A stretch of DNA of 64,000 bases from Williamsia muralis NBRC 105860 (GTDB taxonomy: Bacteria > Actinomycetota > Actinomycetes > Mycobacteriales > Mycobacteriaceae). Shown here in pieces: positions 44,033-52,114 of this stretch (position 1 is its first letter; each line of letters starts with the position of its first letter). Below the pieces are notes generated by a model. It was not told the origin of the DNA. It was given only the letters and a program-made list of their open reading frames with translations, and did not search any database. The DNA is taken from contig NZ_BDAP01000002.1 in assembly GCF_001598915.1 (NCBI RefSeq), positions 744,001 to 808,000 on the forward strand. The letters are read 5' to 3'. The position numbers and the translations under genes are program-made.

Positions 44033-44671
44033 GTGATCGCCGACATCGCAGACCTGCTGGCTCATGTGGCGCGTCTGCGTGAAGGGCGTGACCGGATCAT
44101 CATCGGTGTGGTCGGGGAGCCGGGCAGCGGTAAGAGCACCGTTTCCCAGGCGCTGATCGAGCGGCTGGATGCAGCGGCGGTCACTGTGCCGATGGACGGT
44201 TTCCATCTGGCGAACAACGAACTGCAGCGTCTCGGACGCGCCGACCGGAAAGGCGCAATCGACACCTTCGACGCACACGGCTTCGTCAACCTCGTGCAGC
44301 GCCTGCGGGCACGGGCCGAGTCCGTGGTCTACGCGCCCGACTACGTCCGCGACATCGAGGAAGCCATCGCCGGGGCCATCGCCATCCCCAGCGAGACGCC
44401 GGTGATCATCACCGAGGGCAACTACCTGCTGGCGAAGGACGAACCGTGGAGCCGGCTTCGCGAACTCGTCGACGAGATCTGGTATCTCGACACACCCGCG
44501 GACGTCCGGGTGGAACGACTCATCAAGCGGCACATACGTTTCGGGAAGACCCGGGAGCACGCGAGGCGGTGGGCACTCGGGCCGGATGAGACCAACGCGC
44601 AGTTCATCCGAGGGACCCGGGACGCCGCGGATCAGACGATCGACGTGCTCGCGTTCAGTCGCTCTCTGTGA
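44033..44671 (+). CDS. P-loop nucleoside/pantothenate-kinase-like protein
   Basis: 212 residues from GTG 44033 (AAGGAAC 8 bp upstream). It has Walker A GEPGSGKST, the VPMDGFHLAN motif, PDYVRDIEEAIAG, VIITEGNYLL and the lid-like RVERLIKRHIRFGKTREHARRW. This is the uridine-kinase/phosphoribulokinase-like group, called nucleoside/nucleotide kinase family in actinobacteria; the real substrate is undetermined. Its end overlaps the monooxygenase stop by 17 bp. Confidence 0.87.
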   Translation: MIADIADLLAHVARLREGRDRIIIGVVGEPGSGKSTVSQALIERLDAAAVTVPMDGFHLANNELQRLGRADRKGAIDTFDAHGFVNLVQRLRARAESVVYAPDYVRDIEEAIAGAIAIPSETPVIITEGNYLLAKDEPWSRLRELVDEIWYLDTPADVRVERLIKRHIRFGKTREHARRWALGPDETNAQFIRGTRDAADQTIDVLAFSRSL

Positions 44672-46142
44672 GCGATCGGGCGCGGGGACGGGTCAGCGAG
44701 TAGTCCGCCATGTCCGGGTTACCGAGATAACTCTTGAGGGTGGCCAGATCGAACGGCCACAGATCGACACTGCCGTCCTCCTTGAAGTACCAGCTCTGGC
44801 ACCCGGTGTTCCACACCGTCGGTTCCAGCGCCTTGCGCACCTCGACGTTGAATCGTTCGGTGGCCGAGGTGGTCACCTCGACGGTGGCCATCTCACCGCG
44901 GGCATGCTTTTCGACCCACGCCACGATGTGGTCGCACGTCAATTCCGCGGCCGTCTGCAGGTGGATACTGCCCACCGGACTGTTGGGTCCGAGGATGGTG
45001 AAGAAGTTCGGGAAGCCGGGAATGCTTGTCATCGCGAACGCATGTGGGCCCGAGTCCCAGGCTTGATCGATGGTGATGCCGTCGCGGCCGGTTACCGACA
45101 TCGGCCGCATGTAGTTGTGGGCTCGGAATCCGGTGGCCAGAACGATCACGTCGAGATCGTGATGCCTCCCGTCGACAGTGACGATGCCGGTGGGGTCGAC
45201 ATGATCGATCCGATCGGTGATCACCTCTACGTTGGGGCGTGAGATGGCGCGAAAGTAAGTGCCCGACAACACCTGCCGTTTGCACAACGGCTGATAGTCG
45301 GGCCGAAGGCGTTCGCGGAGTTCCCTGTCGCGGATCAGGTACAGGCAGAGCCGCGCGTAGGTCTGGACGGCGGTGCGTTTGAACCCCGGATGGATGGTGA
45401 GGTCGGTGAACAGTGCACTGGCCCGCACGGAAGCCCGATACGAGGCCTGCGCGGCGGACGGAAACCGGTTGAACAAGGCCGTCAAGAACTTCGGCTGCCG
45501 CGCTGTGGTGGGCGCCCACAACACCCACTGAGGTGTGCGCTGGAAGACCGCGAGCGATCGAACCGTGGGGGCCAACGCACCGGTGATCTGCACGCCGGTG
45601 GACCCGCCGCCGACGACGGCGACCCGCTTGCTGTCGGTCTCGAGGTCGGGGTCCCACCGTGCGGTGTGCACCACCTTGCCGGTGAAGTCGTCGAGACCGG
45701 GGATGTCGGGTGTATTCGGATGATGCAGAACGCCGGTGGCGGCAACGACGAAGTCGGCGGTGAGCCGGTCGCCGGCAGCGGTGTCGACGTGCCATCGACC
45801 GTCGCGGAAGCAGGCGCCGGTGACCGCGGTGTCGAGCCGTATGTGCGGCCAGAGGTCGTGGGTGTCGGCGACGTCGCGGTGGTAGCGGTGAATGTCGGCT
45901 CGCGCCGAGAAGACCTTCGGCCAGTCGGTCTTGTTCTGGAACGAATAGCGATACAGCAGCGACGGCACGTCGCACGCCAGCCCTGGGTAGCGGTTCCAAA
46001 ACCACACCCCACCAACGTCGCTGCCCTTTTCCAGGATGGTGAAGTCGTCGAAACCGGCTGCCTTGAGCTTGACTCCCATCGCGAGTCCGGACATGCCCGC
46101 ACCGATCACCACGACGCGGGGATTGCTCACCCCACCGCGCAT
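44655..46142 (-). CDS. FAD-dependent Baeyer-Villiger-type monooxygenase
   Basis: 495 residues. It has two Rossmann motifs (VVIGAGMSGLAMG near residue 11 and VAVVGGGSTGVQ near 180) and the Baeyer-Villiger fingerprint FTGKVVHTARWDP between them, with the conserved His intact and the variable last position D. The enzyme would use NADPH and O2 to insert oxygen next to a ketone or oxidise heteroatoms; substrate unknown. ATG 46142 directly follows the TAG stop of the upstream gene, so translation is probably coupled. GTG 46130 is a possible alternative. Confidence 0.88.
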   Translation of the reverse strand: MRGGVSNPRVVVIGAGMSGLAMGVKLKAAGFDDFTILEKGSDVGGVWFWNRYPGLACDVPSLLYRYSFQNKTDWPKVFSARADIHRYHRDVADTHDLWPHIRLDTAVTGACFRDGRWHVDTAAGDRLTADFVVAATGVLHHPNTPDIPGLDDFTGKVVHTARWDPDLETDSKRVAVVGGGSTGVQITGALAPTVRSLAVFQRTPQWVLWAPTTARQPKFLTALFNRFPSAAQASYRASVRASALFTDLTIHPGFKRTAVQTYARLCLYLIRDRELRERLRPDYQPLCKRQVLSGTYFRAISRPNVEVITDRIDHVDPTGIVTVDGRHHDLDVIVLATGFRAHNYMRPMSVTGRDGITIDQAWDSGPHAFAMTSIPGFPNFFTILGPNSPVGSIHLQTAAELTCDHIVAWVEKHARGEMATVEVTTSATERFNVEVRKALEPTVWNTGCQSWYFKEDGSVDLWPFDLATLKSYLGNPDMADYSLTRPRARSLTESD

Positions 46143-46649
46143 CTACGTGCCATCTATCTGGAAACCCACCTTGCGAAAGTACTCTTCGAAACCCTCGATG
46201 TGGTCACCGAGGTGATGCAGCAGCTTCGCGGTGTCGTGTTCCCACTGCGTGGTCTTGAGACCTTGGATCTCCACTGCCCAGGGCAGCACGGCCCGGCCAC
46301 CATCGGCCACCACGTAGGTGAACCGGTCGACGAGAGCGCCGCACCAGAAGAAGTCTGCGAAGGCGAGACGAACCCGGCTGTCCGACAACACCTTCGACCA
46401 TTCATATGTGCGGTCGTGCGCGCGTTCGCCGTGGTGTTCGAAGTCCAGGCTCATGCCCCAGCCCACCGTGAGGCTGATGTCGGGCTTGTACGACGCCGTG
46501 GCGTAGTGGGTGTTGACTTCGAGGCGGTAACCGTCTTTCGAGACGGTCCCGGCGAGCCAATCGTGATAGCTCGGGCCCTGGTGTTTGATCACGTACCAGT
46601 CGTCGGGGTCGGAGGCCTGCACGATGCGCCGGAACTCATCGAGTCTCAC
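46143..46649 (-). CDS. Hypothetical protein coupled to the monooxygenase gene
   Basis: 168 residues, no signal or membrane segment, rich in aromatic residues and histidine (KHQGPSYHDWLAG, DFEHHGERAHDRTYEW, DFFWCGALVDRF, LLHHLGDHIEGFEEYF). No family is recognised. The stop is immediately followed by the start codon of the monooxygenase, a strong sign of co-translation. Possible roles as a partner or chaperone of that enzyme are inference only. Confidence 0.7.
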   Translation of the reverse strand: MRLDEFRRIVQASDPDDWYVIKHQGPSYHDWLAGTVSKDGYRLEVNTHYATASYKPDISLTVGWGMSLDFEHHGERAHDRTYEWSKVLSDSRVRLAFADFFWCGALVDRFTYVVADGGRAVLPWAVEIQGLKTTQWEHDTAKLLHHLGDHIEGFEEYFRKVGFQIDGT

Positions 46650-46663
46650 TGCGCGTTGCCGCT

Positions 46664-46885
46664 CTACTTTCCCTCGTCCGACAGTCGGGCGAGGTTGCTC
46701 TTGGCTTCCTCGAGTACCTGATTCGCCTCGGCGTCGGGCTCGGACAGGGCGTTGCCCTTCTCGCGCAGGTCATCGATGAAGCGTTGTGTCTGATCGGCCA
46801 GTTCGGTACTCCCGTGGTCGAGCGCACGCTGCCGCGTCCGTTCCGCCTCTTCGATGAGAGCTGTGATTTCTGGATGCAAAGTCAT
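46664..46885 (-). CDS. Small helical hypothetical protein (73 aa)
   Basis: 73 residues beginning MTLHPEITALIEEAERTR, highly charged and predicted helical throughout (AERTRQRALDHGSTELAD, then ANQVLEEAKSNLARLSDEGK). It sits 14 bp upstream of the 168-residue gene on the same strand, so it may lead the operon that includes the monooxygenase. Function unknown. Confidence 0.6.
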   Translation of the reverse strand: MTLHPEITALIEEAERTRQRALDHGSTELADQTQRFIDDLREKGNALSEPDAEANQVLEEAKSNLARLSDEGK

Positions 46886-47006
46886 GTCCACGATGGTTCC
46901 ACAGAGCGTGCACCTGTTCCGGCGGATCGCCGAATAGGTTATCGATCCATCGCGCTGGGTAGTCGGAGGCAAGGCAACGGTGTCACCGCGGAGGCGTCGT
47001 TGATCA

Positions 47007-47042
47007 GGCGCCCCCGGTTTCACAACATATGGCGGGGGCGCC
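47007..47042 (-). terminator. Hairpin after the ANTAR-protein gene
   Basis: A 9-bp perfect stem GGCGCCCCC/GGGGGCGCC with an 18-base loop lies 27 bp past the ANTAR stop. No T run follows, so termination is uncertain. The gap 46886-47068 holds nothing else. Confidence 0.4.
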
Positions 47043-47068
47043 GCCTCATGTGGTTCTTCACGTCCGAA

Positions 47069-47776
47069 CTAGCGGGCGCCGGATGGATGGTCGTTCTCGA
47101 CCAACTGCCGTGCGATGTCGTAAAGACGGATGTTCGATTCCTGAGACAGCTTGCGTAACAGATCGAATGCCTGGATCGCGTTGACGCTGTAGCGCTCCAT
47201 GATCATGCCTTTGGCCTGCCCGATGGTGTCGCGGCTGGCCAGCGCGCTGCGGAACTGTTCGCCCCGTTGCAAGGCGCCCCAGACCGTCGCGGCGTGTGCG
47301 GCGAAGATGTACCCGAGATCCCGTGATTCTTGGTCGAACGCGCCAGGGATCTCTGAGTACAGATTGAGGGCGCCGACTGCGTCTCGCGTGGTGAAGAGTT
47401 GGAACGCTGCGATCGATTGGATCGGCGTCTGCTCGATGGCGTCCGCGCAGAACCTGGGCCATCGTTTCTCGCCGTACAGGTTGCTGATGTAGTAGCTGTC
47501 GTGTTCCACGGCCGCGTCGAAGCAAGGCCCCTCGCGGTGCTTCTGCTGCAGGGCGTCGAGTGTCCGGGGGACCTCGTGGGTGGCCGCCGGCGTCGCGACG
47601 TCTCTGTTCTGCCTGGAGACCACCGTGATCCCGGCATAGCTTGCACCCGGGATGTGGTCCACGGCGTTGTGGATGAGCTCACCGAGAGCGGTCGCTGAAT
47701 CGTTGGGCAGATGCTCGCTCATGTCGCGGGCCAGTTCGGCTATCCGCTTGTATGCATCGTTGTTCTCGGTGCTCAT
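47069..47776 (-). CDS. GAF-ANTAR RNA-binding antiterminator-type regulator
   Basis: 235 residues from ATG 47776. Residues ~25-165 form a GAF sensor domain (SYAGITVVSRQNRDV, AVGALNLYSEIPGAFDQES). Residues ~175-230 form an ANTAR domain (LASRDTIGQAKGMIMERYSVNAIQAFDLLRKLSQE, with the AKGMIM motif). ANTAR proteins bind paired RNA hairpins and prevent transcription termination, usually after sensing a signal. No response-regulator receiver is present. The target RNA is not known; repeat copy B lies in the region just upstream of the gene. Confidence 0.9.
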   Translation of the reverse strand: MSTENNDAYKRIAELARDMSEHLPNDSATALGELIHNAVDHIPGASYAGITVVSRQNRDVATPAATHEVPRTLDALQQKHREGPCFDAAVEHDSYYISNLYGEKRWPRFCADAIEQTPIQSIAAFQLFTTRDAVGALNLYSEIPGAFDQESRDLGYIFAAHAATVWGALQRGEQFRSALASRDTIGQAKGMIMERYSVNAIQAFDLLRKLSQESNIRLYDIARQLVENDHPSGAR

Positions 47777-47871
47777 TGCTTGAGCTCCATCCGCTTGCCA
47801 CCGAGCAAGATGCACGATATGGAACAAACTGTAGTCCTGTCGGCTACTCCGTGACCGCGATCGCGACTTCA

Positions 47872-47942
47872 CCAACATCGTCCCCGTGGGCGTGCCTCGA
47901 GGGCATATTTCCCTCGGTTGACGCTGTCGGGGATGAAGTTGG
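47872..47942. repeat. Nested hairpin repeat, copy B
   Basis: Same element as 12764-12830. The outer arms CCAACATCGTCCCC and GGGGATGAAGTTGG pair at 13 of 14 positions in RNA, counting one G-U; the inner hairpin is CGAGGG-CATATTT-CCCTCG. It lies just past the XRE stop, in the gap before the ANTAR gene. No T run is present. Confidence 0.65.
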
Positions 47943-47945
47943 TGC

Positions 47946-48212
47946 TCAGCCGCTTTTCTGAAGGTCCTCGCGTACGAGACAGATGTTCGCCAGATCGTCG
48001 AGGGGTAGGGCCAGTACCCGGGCCAGTGCGGCGATGGTGGTGAACGCCGGTGTCGGCATCCGGCCGGTCTCGATCTTGCGGAGTGTTTCCGGCGATATGG
48101 CCGCTTCTTGTGCAACGTCGATGAGAGTGCGCTCGCCTCTGGCCTGGCGCAGGTATGCGCCCAGGCGCTGGCCGGTGGCGACTTGTGCAGGAGTCAACGG
48201 GAGGCGAACCAT
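47946..48212 (-). CDS. XRE-family helix-turn-helix regulator
   Basis: 88 residues, essentially one HTH domain (LRQARGERTLIDVAQEAAISPETLRKIETGRMPTPAFTTI). The second helix region TLIDVAQEAAISPETLRKI is the DNA-reading unit. It is divergent from a methionine aminopeptidase gene, and two identical-type palindromes lie between the start codons, so autoregulation and control of that gene are likely (inference). Confidence 0.87.
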   Translation of the reverse strand: MVRLPLTPAQVATGQRLGAYLRQARGERTLIDVAQEAAISPETLRKIETGRMPTPAFTTIAALARVLALPLDDLANICLVREDLQKSG

Positions 48213-48232
48213 GCAGCGAGTCTACCTGGCGC

Positions 48233-48277
48233 GGTATGAAAATACCGGTTCGACGGCTACGCTGGTATTTAAATACC
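48233..48277. promoter_or_regulatory. Two palindromic operators between the XRE and methionine aminopeptidase genes
   Basis: GGTATGAAAATACC (48233-48246) and GGTATTTAAATACC (48264-48277) share GGTAT/ATACC arms with a 4-bp spacer; the second is a perfect palindrome. Their centres are 31 bp apart, three helical turns, so two dimers would sit on one face. They lie in the only gap between the divergent start codons. Confidence 0.7.
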
Positions 48278-48304
48278 GGACTTGGGTTTGCGAAAGGGAT
48301 ATTC

Positions 48305-49093
48305 GTGCTGGAACTGAAGACGCCACGGGAGATCGAGGCGATGCATGTCACCGGGTTGTTCATCGCCGAACTGCTCGACGACCTCGCCGGGCGCGCAGCC
48401 CCGGGGGTGAACCTCCTTGATCTCGAGCACCGTGCCCGTCACCTGATCGACGAGCGCGGCGCCACGTCTTGTTACTGGGACTACTCGCCGTCGTTCGGTC
48501 GCGGGCCGTTCCGCAACGTCATCTGCTTGTCGGTCAATGATGCTGTGCTGCATGGGTTACCGCATGACTACGTGCTGCGCGACGGCGATCTGCTGAGCAT
48601 GGACATCGCGGTGTCAATCGACGGGTGGGTTGCCGATTCGGCGCGGAGCCTGATCGTCGGTACTCCGCGTCCCGAGGACGAGCGGCTCATCGAAGCCACC
48701 GAAACGGCTCTGGCAGCAGGAATCGCCGCTTCGGTCACCGGCAACCGTCTGGGGGACATCTCAGCAGCAATCGGCGGCGTGGCAACAGATTTCGGATATC
48801 TCGTGAACACCGAGTTCGGTGGGCACGGCCTCGGGCGCACCATGCATGAAGACCCGCATGTATCGAATGTGGGACGGGCAGGACGGGGTCTCAAGCTGAA
48901 GCCCGGCCTTACCCTCGCCCTCGAACCCTGGCTGGCGCAGGGCACCGACAAGATCGTCTACGACAAAGACGGCTGGACCATTCGTTCGGCCGATGGGTCG
49001 CGCACCGCTCACAGTGAACACACGATTGCCGTGACCGACGATGGGCCGGTGATCCTGACGAGTCTGGGTCGGGACAGGGCGTCTGCGAAGTAG
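48305..49093 (+). CDS. Methionine aminopeptidase, type I, under XRE control
   Basis: 262 residues from GTG 48305 (AAAGGGA upstream). All five metal ligands are visible: Asp in LSMDIAVS, Asp in VADSARS, His in GGHGLGRTMHEDPHV, Glu in LALEPWL and Glu in AHSEHTIAV. It removes the N-terminal methionine from new proteins. Position next to an XRE regulator with paired operators is unusual for a housekeeping enzyme, so this is probably a second, regulated copy (inference). The start codon is not an exact fit to a known family beginning. Confidence 0.9.
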   Translation: MLELKTPREIEAMHVTGLFIAELLDDLAGRAAPGVNLLDLEHRARHLIDERGATSCYWDYSPSFGRGPFRNVICLSVNDAVLHGLPHDYVLRDGDLLSMDIAVSIDGWVADSARSLIVGTPRPEDERLIEATETALAAGIAASVTGNRLGDISAAIGGVATDFGYLVNTEFGGHGLGRTMHEDPHVSNVGRAGRGLKLKPGLTLALEPWLAQGTDKIVYDKDGWTIRSADGSRTAHSEHTIAVTDDGPVILTSLGRDRASAK

Positions 49094-49117
49094 AGCGAGG
49101 GGGCGCTTGCCGCTCGG

Positions 49118-49191
49118 TGGAGCCGATGACGGGAATCGAACCCGCGTATGCAGCTTGGGAAGCTGCCGTTCTGCCATTGAACTACATCGGC
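49118..49191 (-). tRNA. tRNA-Gly (CCC anticodon)
   Basis: A full cloverleaf on the minus strand: acceptor GCCGATG/CATCGGC, D arm GTTC/GAAC, anticodon stem GCAGC/GCTGC with loop TTCCCAA (anticodon CCC), T arm with TTCGATT loop, discriminator T and an encoded CCA (49118-49120). 71 nt without CCA. Confidence 0.95.
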
Positions 49192-49273
49192 GTGCGGCGT
49201 TGGCCGCGAGAGCGATGTTAACAGGCATGCCCGGCAGTGGTGGTCAGCGCTCGGTCTGACGGATTGTCAGACC

Positions 49274-49289
49274 TCGAACGTATGATCGA
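49274..49289. promoter_or_regulatory. LexA (SOS) box next to a DUF222/HNH start
   Basis: TCGAACGTATGATCGA matches TCGAAC-N4-GTTCGA at 11 of 12 defined positions. It ends 3 bp before the ATG of the second HNH gene, so bound LexA would block a leaderless or very short-leader transcript. Confidence 0.65.
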
Positions 49290-49292
49290 ATC

Positions 49293-50660
49293 ATGAGTTG
49301 GGCGGGGGCCACCACGATGGACGCTGAGGCGTCAGAGTTGTTGTCGCGGGTGCAATCTGGGATTCGCGAGGTGAATCGTGCGTGGGCTCAGCGGCTGGAT
49401 GACGGCCTGACGTACTACCGGTACGTCTCCAGTAACGACGACGAGAACGGCACTCGGGCGGCCGCGTGCGAGATCGCGGTCGCCTGGCGATGCACCACCG
49501 GGCAGGCTGACCATCTGCTGCGGTGCCGGCGATTGCTCGACCACCTGCCGTCGCTGGCGGACGCATTTACCTGTGGCGAACTGAGCATCGAGAAGCTCAA
49601 GGCGATCTATTACCGCGCTTCGCGCGGCTATCGAGATGTACTCATGGATCTGGATGGTGTACTCGCCGAAGACGCAATACTGTTGGGCGACAACTCGTTC
49701 GCCGAGGAACTGGATCGGCATCTGATGCCGTTCGAGCCGGACGCAGAGGACGATGGTGACCTCGTCGATCCGGCGCGGAGGGTGGTGGTGCGCCGACGTG
49801 CAGGTGGCTTGGCCAGCCTGATCACCGCGTGCACGGCCGAGGAAGCAATCCGGGCAAAGGCTCAGCTGGAGGAGATGGCGCCCGATGATCGTGCCGCGCA
49901 GGTGGATGCGGTGCTTGGTGCCATCGCCGATGCGAATGCGGCTACCGGCGACGAGATGCCGGCAGCGGCCTCAGCCCCTTCTCCCGCCGAGCACCCCAAA
50001 CGTGCATGGACCGAGTTGGTGGTTGATCTGCCGACAGTGTTGGGGTTGTCGACGAACCCCGGCTACCTGCTCGGATACGGACCGCTGGGTTGTGAACAGT
50101 CGCGGTCGTTGGCGGGCCGATCGCGGTGGAAGGGCCTGGTGACGATCGGAGAGAAGGCGCTCGCAGCGGTTCTCCACCTGATCAACACTGCCGGTGAAGC
50201 GCCGATCACCAGCGAAGACCTCACGGCCGCCTTGATGAACTCGGTTGACGGTGGCAATCGAATCATTCTGGGGGAGAGACACATCGGCCCGTCACCGCCG
50301 ATCAAAGCGTCGGCGACCCCCGAAGGCCACGGCGGGTGGAGTACGCCGCCACCCGGCGCCCTGCGATACCGGCCCGGCTCGAAGCTCGCCCGGATGATCC
50401 GCGCCCTGGACGGGCACTGCCGCTACCCGGGCTGCGTCGTGCCCGCAGACAAGTGCGAACTCGACCACATCGTCCCGTTCAACCATGCCAACCCGTCGGC
50501 CGGTGGATGGACCATCGAGGCGAACCTCGAATGCCTGTGCAAGGAGCATCACGACATGAAGACCCGCGGGATCATCCAGGTGGTCCTGCACAACAACCGG
50601 ACGATCTGGTTCAGCACCCGCGCCGGACAACGGGTCATGACCAAAGCTGCGGTCCGCTAG
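49293..50660 (+). CDS. DUF222/HNH endonuclease (13E12 repeat-family protein), second copy
   Basis: 455 residues with the DUF222 region (IEKLKAIYYRASRGYRDVL, then ACTAEEAIRAKAQLEEMAPDDRAAQVDAV) and a C-terminal HNH domain (LDGHCRYPGCVVPADKCELDHIVPFNHANP, CLCKEHHDMKTRG). A LexA-type box touches its start, as for the copy at 25861. The two copies differ in sequence and length, so they are not a recent duplication. The last 4 bp overlap the convergent sigma-factor stop. Confidence 0.87.
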   Translation: MSWAGATTMDAEASELLSRVQSGIREVNRAWAQRLDDGLTYYRYVSSNDDENGTRAAACEIAVAWRCTTGQADHLLRCRRLLDHLPSLADAFTCGELSIEKLKAIYYRASRGYRDVLMDLDGVLAEDAILLGDNSFAEELDRHLMPFEPDAEDDGDLVDPARRVVVRRRAGGLASLITACTAEEAIRAKAQLEEMAPDDRAAQVDAVLGAIADANAATGDEMPAAASAPSPAEHPKRAWTELVVDLPTVLGLSTNPGYLLGYGPLGCEQSRSLAGRSRWKGLVTIGEKALAAVLHLINTAGEAPITSEDLTAALMNSVDGGNRIILGERHIGPSPPIKASATPEGHGGWSTPPPGALRYRPGSKLARMIRALDGHCRYPGCVVPADKCELDHIVPFNHANPSAGGWTIEANLECLCKEHHDMKTRGIIQVVLHNNRTIWFSTRAGQRVMTKAAVR

Positions 50661-51535
50661 ATGACGCCCGAGAAATCGAGCTGCGCCAACCGCAATGGAT
50701 CGGCCACGATGTTCATCGCCACCACACGACCATCGGACACCGTGAACGCGGCAACCGACGACACCGTGTCGCCGGAGAAGGCCAGCACGCCGATGCCGCC
50801 GTTCATGCGCACCATCTGCGTCCGCTCGGTGAACCGCTGGAACGTGATCGCGCCCCGGGCCGCAGCCTCGGCGCCGAGCACCTCAACAGGTGCGCGGTCC
50901 GCGGCCACGTCGGTACGGATGACGATGTTCGGATCCAGCACAGCCATCAGCGCCTCCAGGTCGCCACCCCGAGCCGCAGCCGTGAAAGCCTCCACCACCC
51001 GCCGCTGCTCCGCCAGACCCTGCGACCGCGGCGTCGCCCCCTGCACCCGAGAACGCGCACGACTGGCCAACTTGCGAGCAGCCGCCGGCGTCTTGCCCAC
51101 AATCGGCGCCACCTCATCGAATGGCATCGCGAACAGATCATGCAGAACAAACGCCAGACGCTCACTCGGGCTCAGCGTCTCCAACACCACCAACAACGCA
51201 ACACTCACCGAATCGGCCAGCACCGCCTGGCCCTCCGGATCGTCGGGCGCATCGAGCGGAGCCAGGATCGGGTCGGGAACATGGGCGATCGCCAGTGGCT
51301 CCTCCTGGCGAGTCCGCCTCGACCGCAACATGTTCAAACACACCCGCGACGTGATCGTGGTGAACCAGCCCCCGATGTTCGAGATCTCATCGGTGTCGGC
51401 ACCGGCCACCTTCAGCCAGGTCTCCTGAACAGCATCCTCGGCCTCGCTGAGCGAACCCAGCATCCGGTAGGCCACCGCTCGCAAATGCCCGCGATTCGCC
51501 TCGAACTCGGTGAGCAGAAAATCGTTTGTCTCCAT
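50657..51535 (-). CDS. ECF41-type extracytoplasmic-function sigma factor
   Basis: 292 residues. Sigma region 2 (LRAVAYRMLGSLSEAEDAVQETWLK) and region 4 (LSPSERLAFVLHDLFAMPFDEVAPIVGKTPAAARKLASRARSR) are followed by a ~110-residue SnoaL-like C-terminal extension with the DGRVVAMNIVADPLRLA end. This layout and the adjacent carboxymuconolactone-decarboxylase-like gene are the hallmark of ECF41 sigma factors, in which the extension controls activity and there is no classical anti-sigma. It is divergent from that partner gene. Confidence 0.9.
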   Translation of the reverse strand: METNDFLLTEFEANRGHLRAVAYRMLGSLSEAEDAVQETWLKVAGADTDEISNIGGWFTTITSRVCLNMLRSRRTRQEEPLAIAHVPDPILAPLDAPDDPEGQAVLADSVSVALLVVLETLSPSERLAFVLHDLFAMPFDEVAPIVGKTPAAARKLASRARSRVQGATPRSQGLAEQRRVVEAFTAAARGGDLEALMAVLDPNIVIRTDVAADRAPVEVLGAEAAARGAITFQRFTERTQMVRMNGGIGVLAFSGDTVSSVAAFTVSDGRVVAMNIVADPLRLAQLDFSGVI

Positions 51536-51571
51536 CGGTCACATTCCCCTTCTCCGTCGTGTCAGAGCTAT

Positions 51572-51598
51572 GAACCGCCCGACACGGCCGATGTGACA
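51572..51598 (-). promoter_or_regulatory. Possible ECF41 promoter before the sigma gene
   Basis: On the minus strand TGTCACA (51592-51598) matches the ECF41 -35 element. After 16 bases the sequence is GTTC, only half matching the CGTC -10. This suggests autoregulation but the match is partial. Confidence 0.35.
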
Positions 51599-51628
51599 CA
51601 ACCTCGCCGCCCGATGAAGGAGTCCGCA

Positions 51629-52087
51629 ATGACCGCACGCATGACCAACCCCGCCACCGTTCTGCCGCAGGCAACCAAGGCCATCCCACACCTGTTCGGA
51701 GCAATGGACCAAGGCGGTCTGTCGGCCTCACTCCGCGAAATCCTCGCACTGCGGGTCAGCCAGATCAACGGCTGCGCCGCCTGCGTTCACGCCCACGCCA
51801 AAAACCTGAAGGCGGAGGAGGAAAGCGACGACCGCATCTCCACCGTGGCCGTCTGGCGCGAATCGCCCTTCTTCACCGAACCCGAACGCGCCGCGCTCAA
51901 CCTCGCCGAGTACGCCACCCGCCTGGCCGACTCCCGCGGCCACGCAGTACCCGACACCGTCTGGGACGAAGCTGCCGACAACTTCGACGAGAAGGAACTG
52001 TCGGCGATCATCTTGCTGATCGCCACCACGAACTTCTTCAACCGCATCAACGTGACGATTCAGGAACCAGCAGGCACCACCTGGTGA
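51629..52087 (+). CDS. Carboxymuconolactone-decarboxylase/AhpD-like protein, ECF41 partner
   Basis: 152 residues from ATG 51629 (GAAGGAG upstream). The INGCAACVHAHAKN motif (CxxC plus His) is the peroxidase-type active site of the AhpD/CMD fold. Genes of this kind next to ECF41 sigma factors are the usual main targets of that sigma. The reaction is unknown; a peroxide- or redox-linked role is inferred from the CxxC. Confidence 0.88.
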   Translation: MTARMTNPATVLPQATKAIPHLFGAMDQGGLSASLREILALRVSQINGCAACVHAHAKNLKAEEESDDRISTVAVWRESPFFTEPERAALNLAEYATRLADSRGHAVPDTVWDEAADNFDEKELSAIILLIATTNFFNRINVTIQEPAGTTW

Positions 52088-52114
52088 GCGCACCCTGGCA
52101 GCTAACCTCTTCGT

